64,000 bases of DNA. Source: an uncultured Sphaerochaeta sp. Its GTDB lineage: Bacteria; Spirochaetota; Spirochaetia; Sphaerochaetales; Sphaerochaetaceae. A program made the position numbers and the translations under genes. The DNA lies in the NCBI RefSeq assembly GCF_963666015.1, contig NZ_OY762555.1, forward strand, positions 2,790,001 through 2,854,000, written 5' to 3'. Positions within the stretch are counted from its first letter, which is position 1. Each line of letters starts with the position of its first letter. Below are positions 1 to 7,669 of the stretch, one piece after another. The notes beneath the pieces were generated by a model. The model had not been told where the DNA came from. It ran no database searches and saw nothing but the letters and a program-made list of their open reading frames with translations.

Positions 1-2
1 TA

Positions 3-107
3 GAGAAGGTAACAATTTTACGTAGATTCGTAATCACAAAGGTCTTGCAAGGAGAAAATCAAGATTGGTTGAATATGAATCCCACAGCTTTAATTAGTAA
101 TTATTGA
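3..107 (+). CDS. 3' end of an unidentified gene (5' truncated by window)
   Basis: An open frame runs from the first bases of the window to a TGA at 105-107 and encodes the last 34 residues of a protein, ending in LISNY. It lies in the same direction as the following sugar-acid operon and is followed immediately by a strong hairpin. This fits a real gene end, but the fragment is too short to identify. It could also be a chance open frame. Confidence 0.4.
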   Translation, partial: EKVTILRRFVITKVLQGENQDWLNMNPTALISNY

Positions 108-145
108 TGTAATAAGAGAATTCGTTCCAAATTCTCTTATTACAT
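107..145. terminator. 16-bp perfect hairpin after the first gene
   Basis: Bases 107-122 are the exact reverse complement of 130-145, with a 7-base loop. The stem starts on the last base of the upstream stop codon. A short T run (GTTTTT) follows about ten bases later. It probably ends the upstream transcript, and being symmetrical could act in both directions. The long AT-rich stem is unusual for a simple terminator. Confidence 0.5.
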
Positions 146-184
146 AGGTAGTTTTTCACTGACCACCCAAAATATTGGTAGTGT

Positions 185-200
185 TGGCATTGTTCTTGCA
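185..200 (+). promoter_or_regulatory. Candidate sigma-54 (-24/-12) promoter
   Basis: TGGCATTGTTCTTGCA matches the RpoN consensus TGGCAC-N5-TTGCW except at the C of GGCAC. The GG and GC elements have exactly the required spacing. It ends 37 bases before the start codon at 238, so a start site near 211 would leave a short leader with the ribosome site GGAG at 227-230. No sigma-70 pair of similar quality was found. Function is inferred from the motif only. Confidence 0.45.
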
Positions 201-237
201 TCATTTGGTTACTATACGCCAAAGATGGAGATACATT

Positions 238-1632
238 ATGAACTATGACCTACTGTTTTCGAATAATGAAGGGGAAAAAGTTGAACTCGCAATTATTGGA
301 GTAAAAGGATTCAATCACTCTCTTTTCGTCTATGGATCAAGAAGCTCACAAGTTTCCATCCGAGTCCTTTGCGGCAGGAATGTCCAGACCTGTATTGATG
401 CCTATACGAGCATTGGAATTTCAGAGCAGGACATCGTACATGTTTCTGATGAACAGCAAGGACTCCATTTTTTTGGATCAGGCAAGTATTTGGTATTTGA
501 TGATGTATCCCTGGCCATGAAGATGCCTATCAACGTAGTGGTGGAAGGGACTGGAAACCCTGAAGCTGCCGCTCGTTTCGCCTTGAGCGCAATAGAGAAC
601 AAGAAGCATGTCATCATGGTAACAAAAGAAGCCGACTCGGTCATCGGTTCATTATTGGCAGCCAAAGCGCGTGAGCAAGGGGTTATCTACTCGCTTGCAG
701 AAGGCGACCAGCCTTCCCTGTTGGTTGGGTTGGTCACTTGGGTAAAGACGGCTGGACTGAAGATCGTCAGTATTGGAAAAGCAAGTGAATATGATTTTGT
801 CTATGATGTAAAGAAGCAGACTATCAAGGTGATGGAGCGGGAAATTGTCCTAAAGGAGTTTGCCTCTTGTTGGGATCTTGGAGATGATCCGATCGCCACG
901 ATCAAAAAGAGAAGTTTTCTCCTTTCCTCCTTCGGTCAGCGCGCTATTCCTGATCTTGCAGAGATGGCGATCGTGAGCAACCATCTTCCACAGTTCAATC
1001 CCGATATCGAATCATTCCATTGCCCGATATCAAGAGCTATAGAAATTCCAGACTTGATGTGTACAAAAGAGATGGGCGGTTTGTTCTCCGACTACAACAG
1101 GATTGATGTGATCAACTGTCTCCGTCGCTCTGACGAGCAGAGTCTTGAAGGCGGGGTGTATGTAGTAGTTGAGTGTGATGATGAAGAGACTTGGAAGGTG
1201 CTTCAGGAAAAAGGCACCCCTGTCAGCAGGAATGGCCGTTGTGCATTGATTTACTACCCTGCCCATTACCTTGGATTCGAAGCACTCTTCAGCGTTTTGT
1301 CTGTTGGACGCTTAGGCCTTCCCACTGGATCGAACAATCCAACGCCACGCTATGATTTAGTTGCCCGAGCAACCTGTGATGCTCCCAAGGGAACTCATTT
1401 ACGGGCTCTGGGACATCATCATGTAATTGATGGATTTGAAGCAATCCTACGTCCAGCACGGTCTATTGACGAGAATGTACAACTGCCTTACTACCTTGCT
1501 GACAATATGGTGCTCAACCAGGATGTTAAAGCCGGAGAACTTCTAACAGCAAACATGCTGGTTGAAAATGCTTCTGCAATTCTTTGGGCACTGCGCAGAG
1601 AGCAGGATGATTTGTTCTTGAAGAAGGGTTGA
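238..1632 (+). CDS. NAD(P)-binding SAF-domain oxidoreductase
   Basis: A 464-residue protein with a homoserine-dehydrogenase-like Rossmann N-terminus (glycine-rich stretch IIGVKG near residues 19-24, PINVVVEGTGNPEAA further on) and a C-terminal SAF-like segment around residues 390-455 (LADNMVLNQDVKAGELL). Proteins of this build occur beside DUF1537 kinases in sugar-acid catabolic operons, and the next two genes are exactly that kinase and a PdxA-type dehydrogenase. It probably oxidises a four-carbon acid sugar or a related polyol acid, but the substrate cannot be read from the sequence. The ATG at 238 is chosen because GGAG lies 7 bases upstream; an in-frame upstream extension to 175 lacks such a site. 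It begins the operon, 9 bases ahead of the kinase. Confidence 0.72.
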   Translation: MNYDLLFSNNEGEKVELAIIGVKGFNHSLFVYGSRSSQVSIRVLCGRNVQTCIDAYTSIGISEQDIVHVSDEQQGLHFFGSGKYLVFDDVSLAMKMPINVVVEGTGNPEAAARFALSAIENKKHVIMVTKEADSVIGSLLAAKAREQGVIYSLAEGDQPSLLVGLVTWVKTAGLKIVSIGKASEYDFVYDVKKQTIKVMEREIVLKEFASCWDLGDDPIATIKKRSFLLSSFGQRAIPDLAEMAIVSNHLPQFNPDIESFHCPISRAIEIPDLMCTKEMGGLFSDYNRIDVINCLRRSDEQSLEGGVYVVVECDDEETWKVLQEKGTPVSRNGRCALIYYPAHYLGFEALFSVLSVGRLGLPTGSNNPTPRYDLVARATCDAPKGTHLRALGHHHVIDGFEAILRPARSIDENVQLPYYLADNMVLNQDVKAGELLTANMLVENASAILWALRREQDDLFLKKG

Positions 1633-1641
1633 GGAAGAACT

Positions 1642-2907
1642 ATGAACAAGCTTGGTGTTATTGCAGACGATTTTACAGGAGCTACTGATATCGCAGGCTT
1701 TCTCGCTGCAAATGGTGTTGTTACAGTCCAGACCAATGGGGTATCTTCCATCAAGCTGGAAGATACAGTCCAAGCCATCGTTGTCAGTCTGAAGTCCAGG
1801 TCATGCCCGAAGCAAGAGGCAATCGATGAGAGTTTGAAGGCTTTGATGTGGCTTAAGGAACAGGGTTGTACACAATTCTATTTTAAATACTGTTCCACGT
1901 TCGACAGCACAGCTAAGGGGAACATTGGTCCGGTAACTGATGCCCTGATGGAGGCATTGGGAAGTACAATTACCATTATATGCCCAGCTCTTCCGATTAA
2001 TGGACGCACCGTGTATAAAGGTTACTTGTTTGTCCAGGATGTTCTGCTTAATGAATCAGGAATGAGACATCATCCTGTTACTCCGATGCATGATGCCAAG
2101 CTCCTTCGGTTGATGGAAGCACAATCCGCTCACAAGGCTTGTGAAATCCATGTTGAAGCAGTGGAGAAGGGATCGAATCATCTGAAGCGCTGCATAGAAG
2201 AGGCAAGAGACAGTGGCTTTTCTTATGTTGTGGTGGATGCTTTAAAGCAAAACCATTTGGACATTATCGCCCGCGCAACGAAAGATCTTGTATTGTTGAC
2301 CGGAGGATCGGGTGTTGCCGAAAGCTTGGCAAAATTGACAAAGAAAAGTTCGCAGGAAAAAGAGAAAGCAATTGAGAAGGGTAAGCCAAAACTTTCAAAA
2401 TCCATCATCCTTGCTGGTTCATGTTCACAAGCGACAAACCTCCAAGTGGATGCATACAAAGCGATTGCCCCTTCAGTCTCTTTTGACATCGGAGCCTATG
2501 ACCAGAACAATTACGAATATGTTGCTGACATTACGGCTTGGGTCGCAGAGAATATTAATCATTCCTATGCCCCACTGGTATATGCAACAAAATCTGCAGA
2601 GAGGGTCAAAGAACTTGGGTTGCAATATCCACATATCGATATCGGCCAGGAGGTCGAACGATTCTTCGCACAGTTATCAATTGCGCTCTATGATATTGGC
2701 ATAAGAAACTACATTATTGCAGGGGGTGAGACTTCTGGTGTGGTTGCGCAGAGGTTGGGAATTGAGGGTTTCTTGATCGGGCCTCAGATCGATCCAGGGG
2801 TTCCTTGGGTACGAGCAGTAAACAAGGACATTCATCTGGCGCTCAAGTCGGGAAATTTCGGGTCCGTTGATTTTTTTAAAAAGGCACAGGATTGTTTGCA
2901 TGCTTGA
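1642..2907 (+). CDS. Four-carbon acid sugar kinase (DUF1537 family)
   Basis: A 421-residue cytoplasmic kinase of the OtnK/DtnK family, which phosphorylates four-carbon acid sugars such as 3-oxo-tetronate, D-threonate or erythronate. The N-terminal motif DDFTGATD is at residues 9-16 in the sugar-binding domain. The C-terminal nucleotide-binding domain has GGETSG at 361-366, followed by IGPQIDPGVPW. Length is typical of the family. With the PdxA-like dehydrogenase downstream, the pair matches the phospho-threonate/erythronate route in which the kinase product is oxidised and decarboxylated to dihydroxyacetone phosphate (family knowledge). Kinase activity is secure; the exact substrate is not. 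A 27-codon open frame overlaps its last codons. Confidence 0.88.
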   Translation: MNKLGVIADDFTGATDIAGFLAANGVVTVQTNGVSSIKLEDTVQAIVVSLKSRSCPKQEAIDESLKALMWLKEQGCTQFYFKYCSTFDSTAKGNIGPVTDALMEALGSTITIICPALPINGRTVYKGYLFVQDVLLNESGMRHHPVTPMHDAKLLRLMEAQSAHKACEIHVEAVEKGSNHLKRCIEEARDSGFSYVVVDALKQNHLDIIARATKDLVLLTGGSGVAESLAKLTKKSSQEKEKAIEKGKPKLSKSIILAGSCSQATNLQVDAYKAIAPSVSFDIGAYDQNNYEYVADITAWVAENINHSYAPLVYATKSAERVKELGLQYPHIDIGQEVERFFAQLSIALYDIGIRNYIIAGGETSGVVAQRLGIEGFLIGPQIDPGVPWVRAVNKDIHLALKSGNFGSVDFFKKAQDCLHA

Positions 2908-2983
2908 TGAACAGGATAAGGTCCTTCTTGAGTCAGCATTGGAAAAGGGAAGGGTCTTTTTGAAGGCCAAAGGTTGGTATTGA
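2900..2983 (+). CDS. Possible 27-residue ORF linking kinase and pdxA
   Basis: The frame starts at an ATG inside the last codons of the kinase gene and stops at 2981-2983, two bases before the pdxA ATG. It encodes a charged peptide, MLDEQDKVLLESALEKGRVF and seven more residues. It may be a translational-coupling leader carrying ribosomes to pdxA, which has no strong ribosome site of its own, or the remnant of a lost gene. No homologue is recognised. Confidence 0.35.
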   Translation: MLDEQDKVLLESALEKGRVFLKAKGWY

Positions 2984-2985
2984 TA

Positions 2986-3987
2986 ATGAAAAGACCAGTA
3001 ATTGCTATATTGATCGGGGATGGGGCCGGAGTCGGTCCGGAGATTGTAGCAAAGCTCGCTATACAGAAGTTCTATGAGTCGTACTGCAAGCCTGTCATCG
3101 TTGGTGATGTACGCCTTCTTGAACGTGCATTCCAGGTGATTAAGGCATCAAGAGAGTTACAGGTCGTCTCTGATATTAATCATATCGATTGGGAAGGAAA
3201 CCTGGTTGTACTTGATCAGAAGAACCAAGATCCTGACAGAATCCCCTTTGGCAAACTCACTGTAGAAGCGGGAAAAGCCAATCTAGATGGGTTGAGATTG
3301 TGCGTAGCGTTGTATAAGAAAAAGGAAATCGACGGGTTCTGCTACGCCCCTTTCAATAAAGCAGGGCTCAAGGAAGCGGGTATCAAGGCCGAGAGCGAAC
3401 AACACTTTCTTGCAAACTTGTTCAACCATACAGAACCGTTTGGGGAGATCAATGTATTGGGCAATCTCTGGACCAGCAGGACTACCAGCCATATTCCCAT
3501 CAGTGAGGTCAGCAACCATCTGAGTGTCGAAAGCATCCTGCGTGCTGTTCGACTTGTAAACAAATCCATAAGGAATAGTGGTGTTGCTAAGCCGCGTCTG
3601 GCTGTCGCAGCACTCAATCCTCATGCTGGTGAGCATGGGATGTGCGGTCGTGAGGAGATTGATGTTATTGAGCCAGCGATTGAAAAAGCACAAGCAATGG
3701 GTATTGATGCCTCCGGGCCCTACCCCAGTGACATCACATTCATCAAGGCTCTGAGAGGGGATTTCGATGGTGTGGTTACGATGTATCACGACCAAGGTCA
3801 AATTGCATTGAAGCTCACTGGCTTTGACGAGGGAATCACGATTGCAGGAGGATTTCCAGCTCCAATTGTCACCTGTGCCCACGGCACTGCGTACGATATC
3901 GCAGGAACGGGTATTGTAAAGACTCGTGCGTTTGAGAATGCTGTCAAGATGGCTTCTCGTATGGCCAATCATCTCACAGCTGAGTAA
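2986..3987 (+). CDS. pdxA2: PdxA-family 4-phospho-threonate/erythronate dehydrogenase
   Basis: A 333-residue NAD-dependent oxidoreductase of the PdxA family. Visible family signatures are GDGAGVGPE near the N-terminus, YAPFNKAGLKEAG, the NPHAGEHGMCGREE block, and YHDQGQ at 267-272 containing a metal-ligand histidine. PdxA proper makes pyridoxal 5'-phosphate, but the PdxA2 subfamily oxidises 4-phospho-D-threonate or -erythronate. The kinase just upstream favours PdxA2. The start at 2986 (MKRPVIAIL) is preferred over a TTG at 2974 because family members begin at this point. It is the last gene of the operon. A biosynthetic PdxA role cannot be excluded from sequence alone. Confidence 0.85.
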   Translation: MKRPVIAILIGDGAGVGPEIVAKLAIQKFYESYCKPVIVGDVRLLERAFQVIKASRELQVVSDINHIDWEGNLVVLDQKNQDPDRIPFGKLTVEAGKANLDGLRLCVALYKKKEIDGFCYAPFNKAGLKEAGIKAESEQHFLANLFNHTEPFGEINVLGNLWTSRTTSHIPISEVSNHLSVESILRAVRLVNKSIRNSGVAKPRLAVAALNPHAGEHGMCGREEIDVIEPAIEKAQAMGIDASGPYPSDITFIKALRGDFDGVVTMYHDQGQIALKLTGFDEGITIAGGFPAPIVTCAHGTAYDIAGTGIVKTRAFENAVKMASRMANHLTAE

Positions 3988-4097
3988 TACGGTATATGCA
4001 GATGGAATAAAGCCAATTGGATATCTATGATATAAAGTATATCACCCTGTACCAAAAAACAATCGCTTCTAGTTATGATGTACAGGAACACTCATTG

Positions 4098-4190
4098 ATT
4101 CAATACTCTCGCATGCATCCGCACGGTACCAAGATCCGTCTTGAGAGTGGTGAAGTAGGGCGTGTGAAGGAGATTCTATCACGGACATGA
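4098..4190 (+). pseudogene. YwbE (DUF2196) C-terminal remnant
   Basis: The translated segment [20 protein letters not shown] is the conserved C-terminal half of the small YwbE family (usually about 65 residues). Sequence upstream (roughly 4000-4097) no longer encodes the N-terminal part in a continuous frame, so the gene appears to have lost its 5' end. The TGA stop overlaps the ATG of the VF530 gene (ATGA at 4187-4190). This suggests the two were once translationally coupled, and that a rearrangement breakpoint lies just upstream. Confidence 0.65.
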
Positions 4191-4435
4191 CCAATTCAAC
4201 TACACAAGTGAACAACCCCCTGCATGGCATAACACTGGAGAATCTGCTTATCCGTCTGGTCGATTACTACGGCTGGAACGAGCTGTACGACATGCTGCAG
4301 CTACAATGCTTCTATAACGATCCCAGCATCAAATCCAGCTTGAAGTTCCTACGCAAGAACCTTTGGGCACGTACAAAACTTGAGGATATCTACCTGGACC
4401 TTGAATTTTACCTGAACGAGGATTCGAGGTATTAG
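4187..4435 (+). CDS. VF530-family (DUF2132) DNA-binding protein
   Basis: An 82-residue protein whose core ([20 protein letters not shown], then [22 protein letters not shown]) is the VF530/DUF2132 domain, a small helical protein of DNA-binding type known from Vibrio fischeri. It spans nearly the full length, as usual for the family. It overlaps the stop of the truncated ywbE frame by the ATGA junction and has no good ribosome site of its own, so expression may have depended on coupling. Its biological role is not established. Confidence 0.8.
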   Translation: MTNSTTQVNNPLHGITLENLLIRLVDYYGWNELYDMLQLQCFYNDPSIKSSLKFLRKNLWARTKLEDIYLDLEFYLNEDSRY

Positions 4436-4459
4436 TGGTGCTGAAGAAGCACTCCCAGT

Positions 4460-4510
4460 AGTCTTAAAATGTCGCTTTTTGTGAGAAATGTGACAATTCT
4501 TCTGGTACCT
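4460..4510 (+). repeat. Partial copy of the 110-bp dispersed repeat
   Basis: The right-hand part of the repeat family seen at 6624-6734, 9846-9957 and 31088-31196. It carries TGTGACAATTCTTCTGGTACC with one base missing compared with the other copies. Only about half of the unit is present, next to the truncated ywbE and VF530 genes. Confidence 0.55.
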
Positions 4511-4590
4511 ATGATACTAATTCAATAACGAAACAGGGGCTAAGAAGAAGGCTCACTCAGGAAGAAAAGCCTATACCTGAGCAGTTACCA

Positions 4591-5352
4591 TTAAAGATTG
4601 TAAAGCTTTTTAAGATTTACAATAACTTGTTTCAATGTTTGGGAGCCTATACTAAAAACTTTCAGATTTATCTCTTTCTCGGAACTGATTTTTTCTGTGA
4701 ATTGTCGAAGATCTTCTTTAATCTCCTGTGGACAATCTAATGAAAGAGTCCCTGGGAGAAGTGGATATAATCTAAAGATATCATTTCTATGCTTTTTAAT
4801 GTTTTTGGAGTCAATGGTTTCTCCTGCTATTTTTCTTTTCGATAAATCCAACCATGCTTTAGCTTTTAATGGAATTAAAATTTCGGATCCTATTATAGGC
4901 AGGTTGTCTATTATTGTTATATTTTGATGGATAAAATCATAATAAGCTGAGTCCAGAAGGATTGCTGATAGACTAGAAATTTCCTCATCAACCGGTATTG
5001 GTGTAAGTTCTGAATCTTTTGCTGAAACTTCAAGAGAATCTGGAACTTTAGAAAATAGTTCGAGCATTGTTGGAAAGTTCTTGTCAGCTGGAGAATGAAA
5101 CCTATAAAAGAGCTTTTTCCCTGAACTTTTTTGTTTATTTGAGTATCCCCCATTTTCTATAAAATCCCAGAATTTTTGTACGAAAGCTGAATCCAGAGCT
5201 TCAATGCAGAGTACTATATCAAGGTCCTTTGTAGCCCTAAACTCTGCCCCTGCTTTTTCCATAATGATACTTGAAGCAGTGCCTCCTATGAGTACATAAC
5301 GGTCTTCAAATCCTTTAAAGTGTTCCCTGAAAATATTTAATCCTTTTACCAT
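4591..5352 (-). CDS. Nucleotidyltransferase, AbiEii-like (toxin-like partner)
   Basis: A 253-residue protein with a minimal nucleotidyltransferase signature: GGTA at residues 23-26 and DLD at 43-45 (TKDLDIVL), as in AbiEii/AbiGii and related NTases. It overlaps the upstream winged-helix gene by seven bases, so the two are translated together. This arrangement, regulator first and NTase second, is typical of type IV toxin-antitoxin modules used in phage defence (family knowledge). The partner differs from classical AbiEi, so the pairing is inferred. It lies among IS scars, fitting horizontal acquisition. It could instead be a tRNA- or antibiotic-modifying NTase. Confidence 0.7.
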   Translation of the reverse strand: MVKGLNIFREHFKGFEDRYVLIGGTASSIIMEKAGAEFRATKDLDIVLCIEALDSAFVQKFWDFIENGGYSNKQKSSGKKLFYRFHSPADKNFPTMLELFSKVPDSLEVSAKDSELTPIPVDEEISSLSAILLDSAYYDFIHQNITIIDNLPIIGSEILIPLKAKAWLDLSKRKIAGETIDSKNIKKHRNDIFRLYPLLPGTLSLDCPQEIKEDLRQFTEKISSEKEINLKVFSIGSQTLKQVIVNLKKLYNL

Positions 5353-6323
5353 TGTATATCCTTAATCAACCGTTCAAGAGCTTGTTCTAGTCGTTCATCT
5401 TCGGATTCTTTAAATTCAAGATATATAGACAATGGATCGGCAACACCATTTTTTGAAAAGGTTCGAGGATCATAGGCCCATTTCTGGATAATCATATCTT
5501 CATTAGGATTATCGATATTTGGATGAATTAAAAAATCTTTTGACCTATTTAATATGGCAAATGTTGTCATATGTGGTTCATTAAGCATAGAATATTTCGA
5601 AAGAGCAGACTCTCCGGCAAGCACCAGATTATTACTTTCCTGAAAGGGGAAAGTTTTTGTTGACGTAACAGGGGATCTTAAAATAGGCAGTGCTGTATTC
5701 CAAAGATCAAATCCACTTAGATGGAATTCCAATACCTTTTCTTTCCCTAAGGTATGAACGGATGCTATATGATGAAGTTCTAACTCACTAAATGCACGCC
5801 CTACTGACATGTTTGAGATGTGTAAATTATGGGATATTTCAAAAGGTGATTTTCCGGTCCAATCCCTTTTATATAGTTTTCCAAGAACCAATAGCTGGGC
5901 GGAAGGACTGAGCTTTTCAGTTTTTCTTTTCTCGGGGGGAAAGATTTCTTTGAAATCCATTCCCATAAATGGTAGATACAGCTGTTTATCTGGAATAATG
6001 AAAGGTATTTTGGCTTGAATCAGTCTAGTTCGATCAGTAGAAGACACCGTATTTTTTACATAGATAATTCCTTTGGACCAATAGTTTGTAAGCATTTTGC
6101 AATGTTTGGAAATGACAGCCGGAGTATTTCCGTTTTCTCGATTCTCAATGAAAATAAGATTATCTGAATCTAATAAGCGAAGCAGATAAAAAGAGTACTG
6201 TTCTTTGAGCAAAAGAGGGATTTTCCGTTCATCTTCCCAATGCCTGATGCTGCCTTTAAACCCAAAGGTTTTTTCAATGTATGAGAGAAGGAGTAGGATA
6301 TCTGGATCTTTGTTATTTAACAT
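5346..6323 (-). CDS. Winged-helix regulator, probable antitoxin of the NTase
   Basis: A 325-residue protein with a helix-turn-helix-like region around residues 139-190 (LSPSAQLLVLGKL, then SPFEISHNLHISNMSVGRAFSELE), flanked by an N-terminal domain and a C-terminal domain of unknown type. It is the first gene of the two-gene unit and overlaps the NTase gene by seven bases. A perfect 10-bp inverted repeat lies directly in front of its start, so it probably represses its own promoter, as antitoxins usually do. No clear ribosome site precedes the ATG and the palindrome occupies that space, so translation may be weak or leaderless. Not recognised as a named family. Confidence 0.65.
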   Translation of the reverse strand: MLNNKDPDILLLLSYIEKTFGFKGSIRHWEDERKIPLLLKEQYSFYLLRLLDSDNLIFIENRENGNTPAVISKHCKMLTNYWSKGIIYVKNTVSSTDRTRLIQAKIPFIIPDKQLYLPFMGMDFKEIFPPEKRKTEKLSPSAQLLVLGKLYKRDWTGKSPFEISHNLHISNMSVGRAFSELELHHIASVHTLGKEKVLEFHLSGFDLWNTALPILRSPVTSTKTFPFQESNNLVLAGESALSKYSMLNEPHMTTFAILNRSKDFLIHPNIDNPNEDMIIQKWAYDPRTFSKNGVADPLSIYLEFKESEDERLEQALERLIKDIQW

Positions 6324-6330
6324 TATAAAT

Positions 6331-6359
6331 GAATAATAACATTAATACTGTTATTATTC
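6331..6359. promoter_or_regulatory. Perfect palindrome, probable operator of the TA-like pair
   Basis: GAATAATAAC at 6331-6340 is the exact reverse complement of GTTATTATTC at 6350-6359, with a 9-base AT-rich centre. The outer flanks are also nearly symmetrical. It starts 8 bases upstream of the winged-helix gene's start codon, covering promoter and ribosome-site space, so binding there would block expression. Confidence 0.55.
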
Positions 6360-6623
6360 AATATAAATGTTATATCTCAACAATTCGAATACCAATAGAT
6401 CAATGAGCCAATTGCAAAATAGGTTTTCAGGAACCTCATACTGCATAAACATACAAACCAACACTCACATACCCCATACCTGCTGCTGGCCCATGTGACT
6501 GACAGGAATCTGCCTCGATTTCGTTGTTAATTGATTGTTGAATATAGAAAAAAGGGCTCATGAGATTACTCCCTTGAGCCTTTATTATGGGTTAGCTATC
6601 CAGCAAGATCTATATTTTCAGAT
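6360..6623. other. Intergenic stretch with a possible terminator hairpin
   Basis: No gene is seen between the toxin-antitoxin-like promoter and the dispersed repeat. The only structure noticed is a hairpin at about 6551-6584 (AGGGCTCA pairing with TGAGCCT, followed by TTATTAT), which may be a terminator. The rest looks like decayed sequence. Confidence 0.4.
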
Positions 6624-6734
6624 TTGTGGATTTTGCGGAAGTTCTACCCGGTACCTAAAATCGTCAAATCACGCTTTCTGAGGCATAAATAGTCGGTTTT
6701 TTTGGAAAATATGACAATTCTTCCTGGTACCGAT
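6624..6734 (+). repeat. 110-bp dispersed repeat, copy A
   Basis: About 93 percent identical, counted by eye, to 9846-9957, and related to the inverse copy at 31088-31196. Each end carries a version of the motif (GA/GG)(C/A)AGTTCT-CC-GGTACC: GGAAGTTCTACCCGGTACC on the left and GACAATTCTTCCTGGTACC on the right, in the same orientation about 85 bp apart. No coding potential. It abuts the broken DUF1566 reading frame, so it may have caused that break. Confidence 0.7.
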
Positions 6735-6747
6735 ACAATCCTACTTT

Positions 6748-6945
6748 TTGCCGAGTATAACGGAACTGGAAACGATGTATCAGAATCTTTACTTGAACAA
6801 TCTAGGACGTCTAGAGGGAATTCTTTACTGGAGTTCCTCCGAGTTCACTGCTTTTGGCGCATGGTACCAGGATTTCCGTAATGGGGGGACTTCCGCTAAG
6901 GGTAAATTTGACCGCATCAGTATAAGGCCAATCCGGGCTTTCTAA
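6748..6945 (+). pseudogene. DUF1566 domain C-terminal fragment
   Basis: The 65-codon frame contains the hallmarks of the C-terminal end of DUF1566/Lcl-type exported proteins: LPSITELETMYQNLY, YWSSSE, AWYQDFRNG and a terminal SIRPIRAF. These proteins are usually several hundred residues with a signal peptide, none of which remains here. The frame begins right after copy A of the dispersed repeat, so the upstream part was lost by insertion or rearrangement. Not expected to be functional. Confidence 0.65.
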
Positions 6946-6957
6946 TCGGCAATTCCA

Positions 6958-7434
6958 ATGCTTCTCAAGGATGAAGAGATCCAGTCGTTCATCGACGGGC
7001 AGCGAGGGTACTGGGTCCTGTACACCAGTTCCGAGAAGGATCCAGCTGAATCATTGTATGCATAACGGCAGAGAAATGACATCGAACTGCTGTTCAACGA
7101 CATGAAGAACATCATCGAATGCAACAAATTGAGAGCGATGAAAGGCAGGCTTTTCATCAATTTCGTCACTCTGATCAACCTCACTGCCATGAAGGAACGA
7201 ATCAATCTGATCCCCGTGAAACAGCGGAAATACTGGAACCACCGTGAGAGCCTGGATAAAGTGAATACCTACTCGAAGATTCACTACTGGGGGAAATACA
7301 AAGATGTGCACACAGTCCACATGAAGGCTCAGCGGCTCATATTCGATCTGTTCAGCATTGAATATTCATGGAAAGGCAAGCTGATGAGTGGAGGGGATGA
7401 GGATCCGTTCGAGACAGATTCCCCACTCTCATAA
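6958..7434 (+). pseudogene. IS1634/IS4-type transposase C-terminal remnant
   Basis: The frame reads GYWVLYTSS, then RQRNDIELLFNDMKN, then a C-terminal segment typical of IS1634-like DDE transposases (FINFVTLINLTAMKERI). An in-frame TAA at 7063-7065 interrupts the conserved block just before the R-x3-I-E-x2-F region. An open reading frame resumes at 7102 and ends at 7434. The N-terminal two thirds of the transposase are missing, so this is a dead insertion-sequence fragment. Confidence 0.65.
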
Positions 7435-7669
7435 TTGCAAAACTTCGGGAATTTGAAAATCATCTCTATGGGTATGAATTATCATGCTATACTTACAGAA
7501 CATGACATTCGTTCCATGAACGCTGCTGTCGCAAAGATATGGGTATGTGCCACTGCTTTATGCTGCATAATAAGGAATTACATTAAGTCCTGAAACTTTT
7601 AGCTTGAAACCCTTATTAATATTCTACTACAGACACATCGAATGCTAAGTAAGAATATTGGAGGGTAAG

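Noticed and set aside
3283..3972. 229-codon minus-strand frame inside pdxA2
   Set aside because: Fully inside a clear gene on the other strand and without any domain; a shadow frame.
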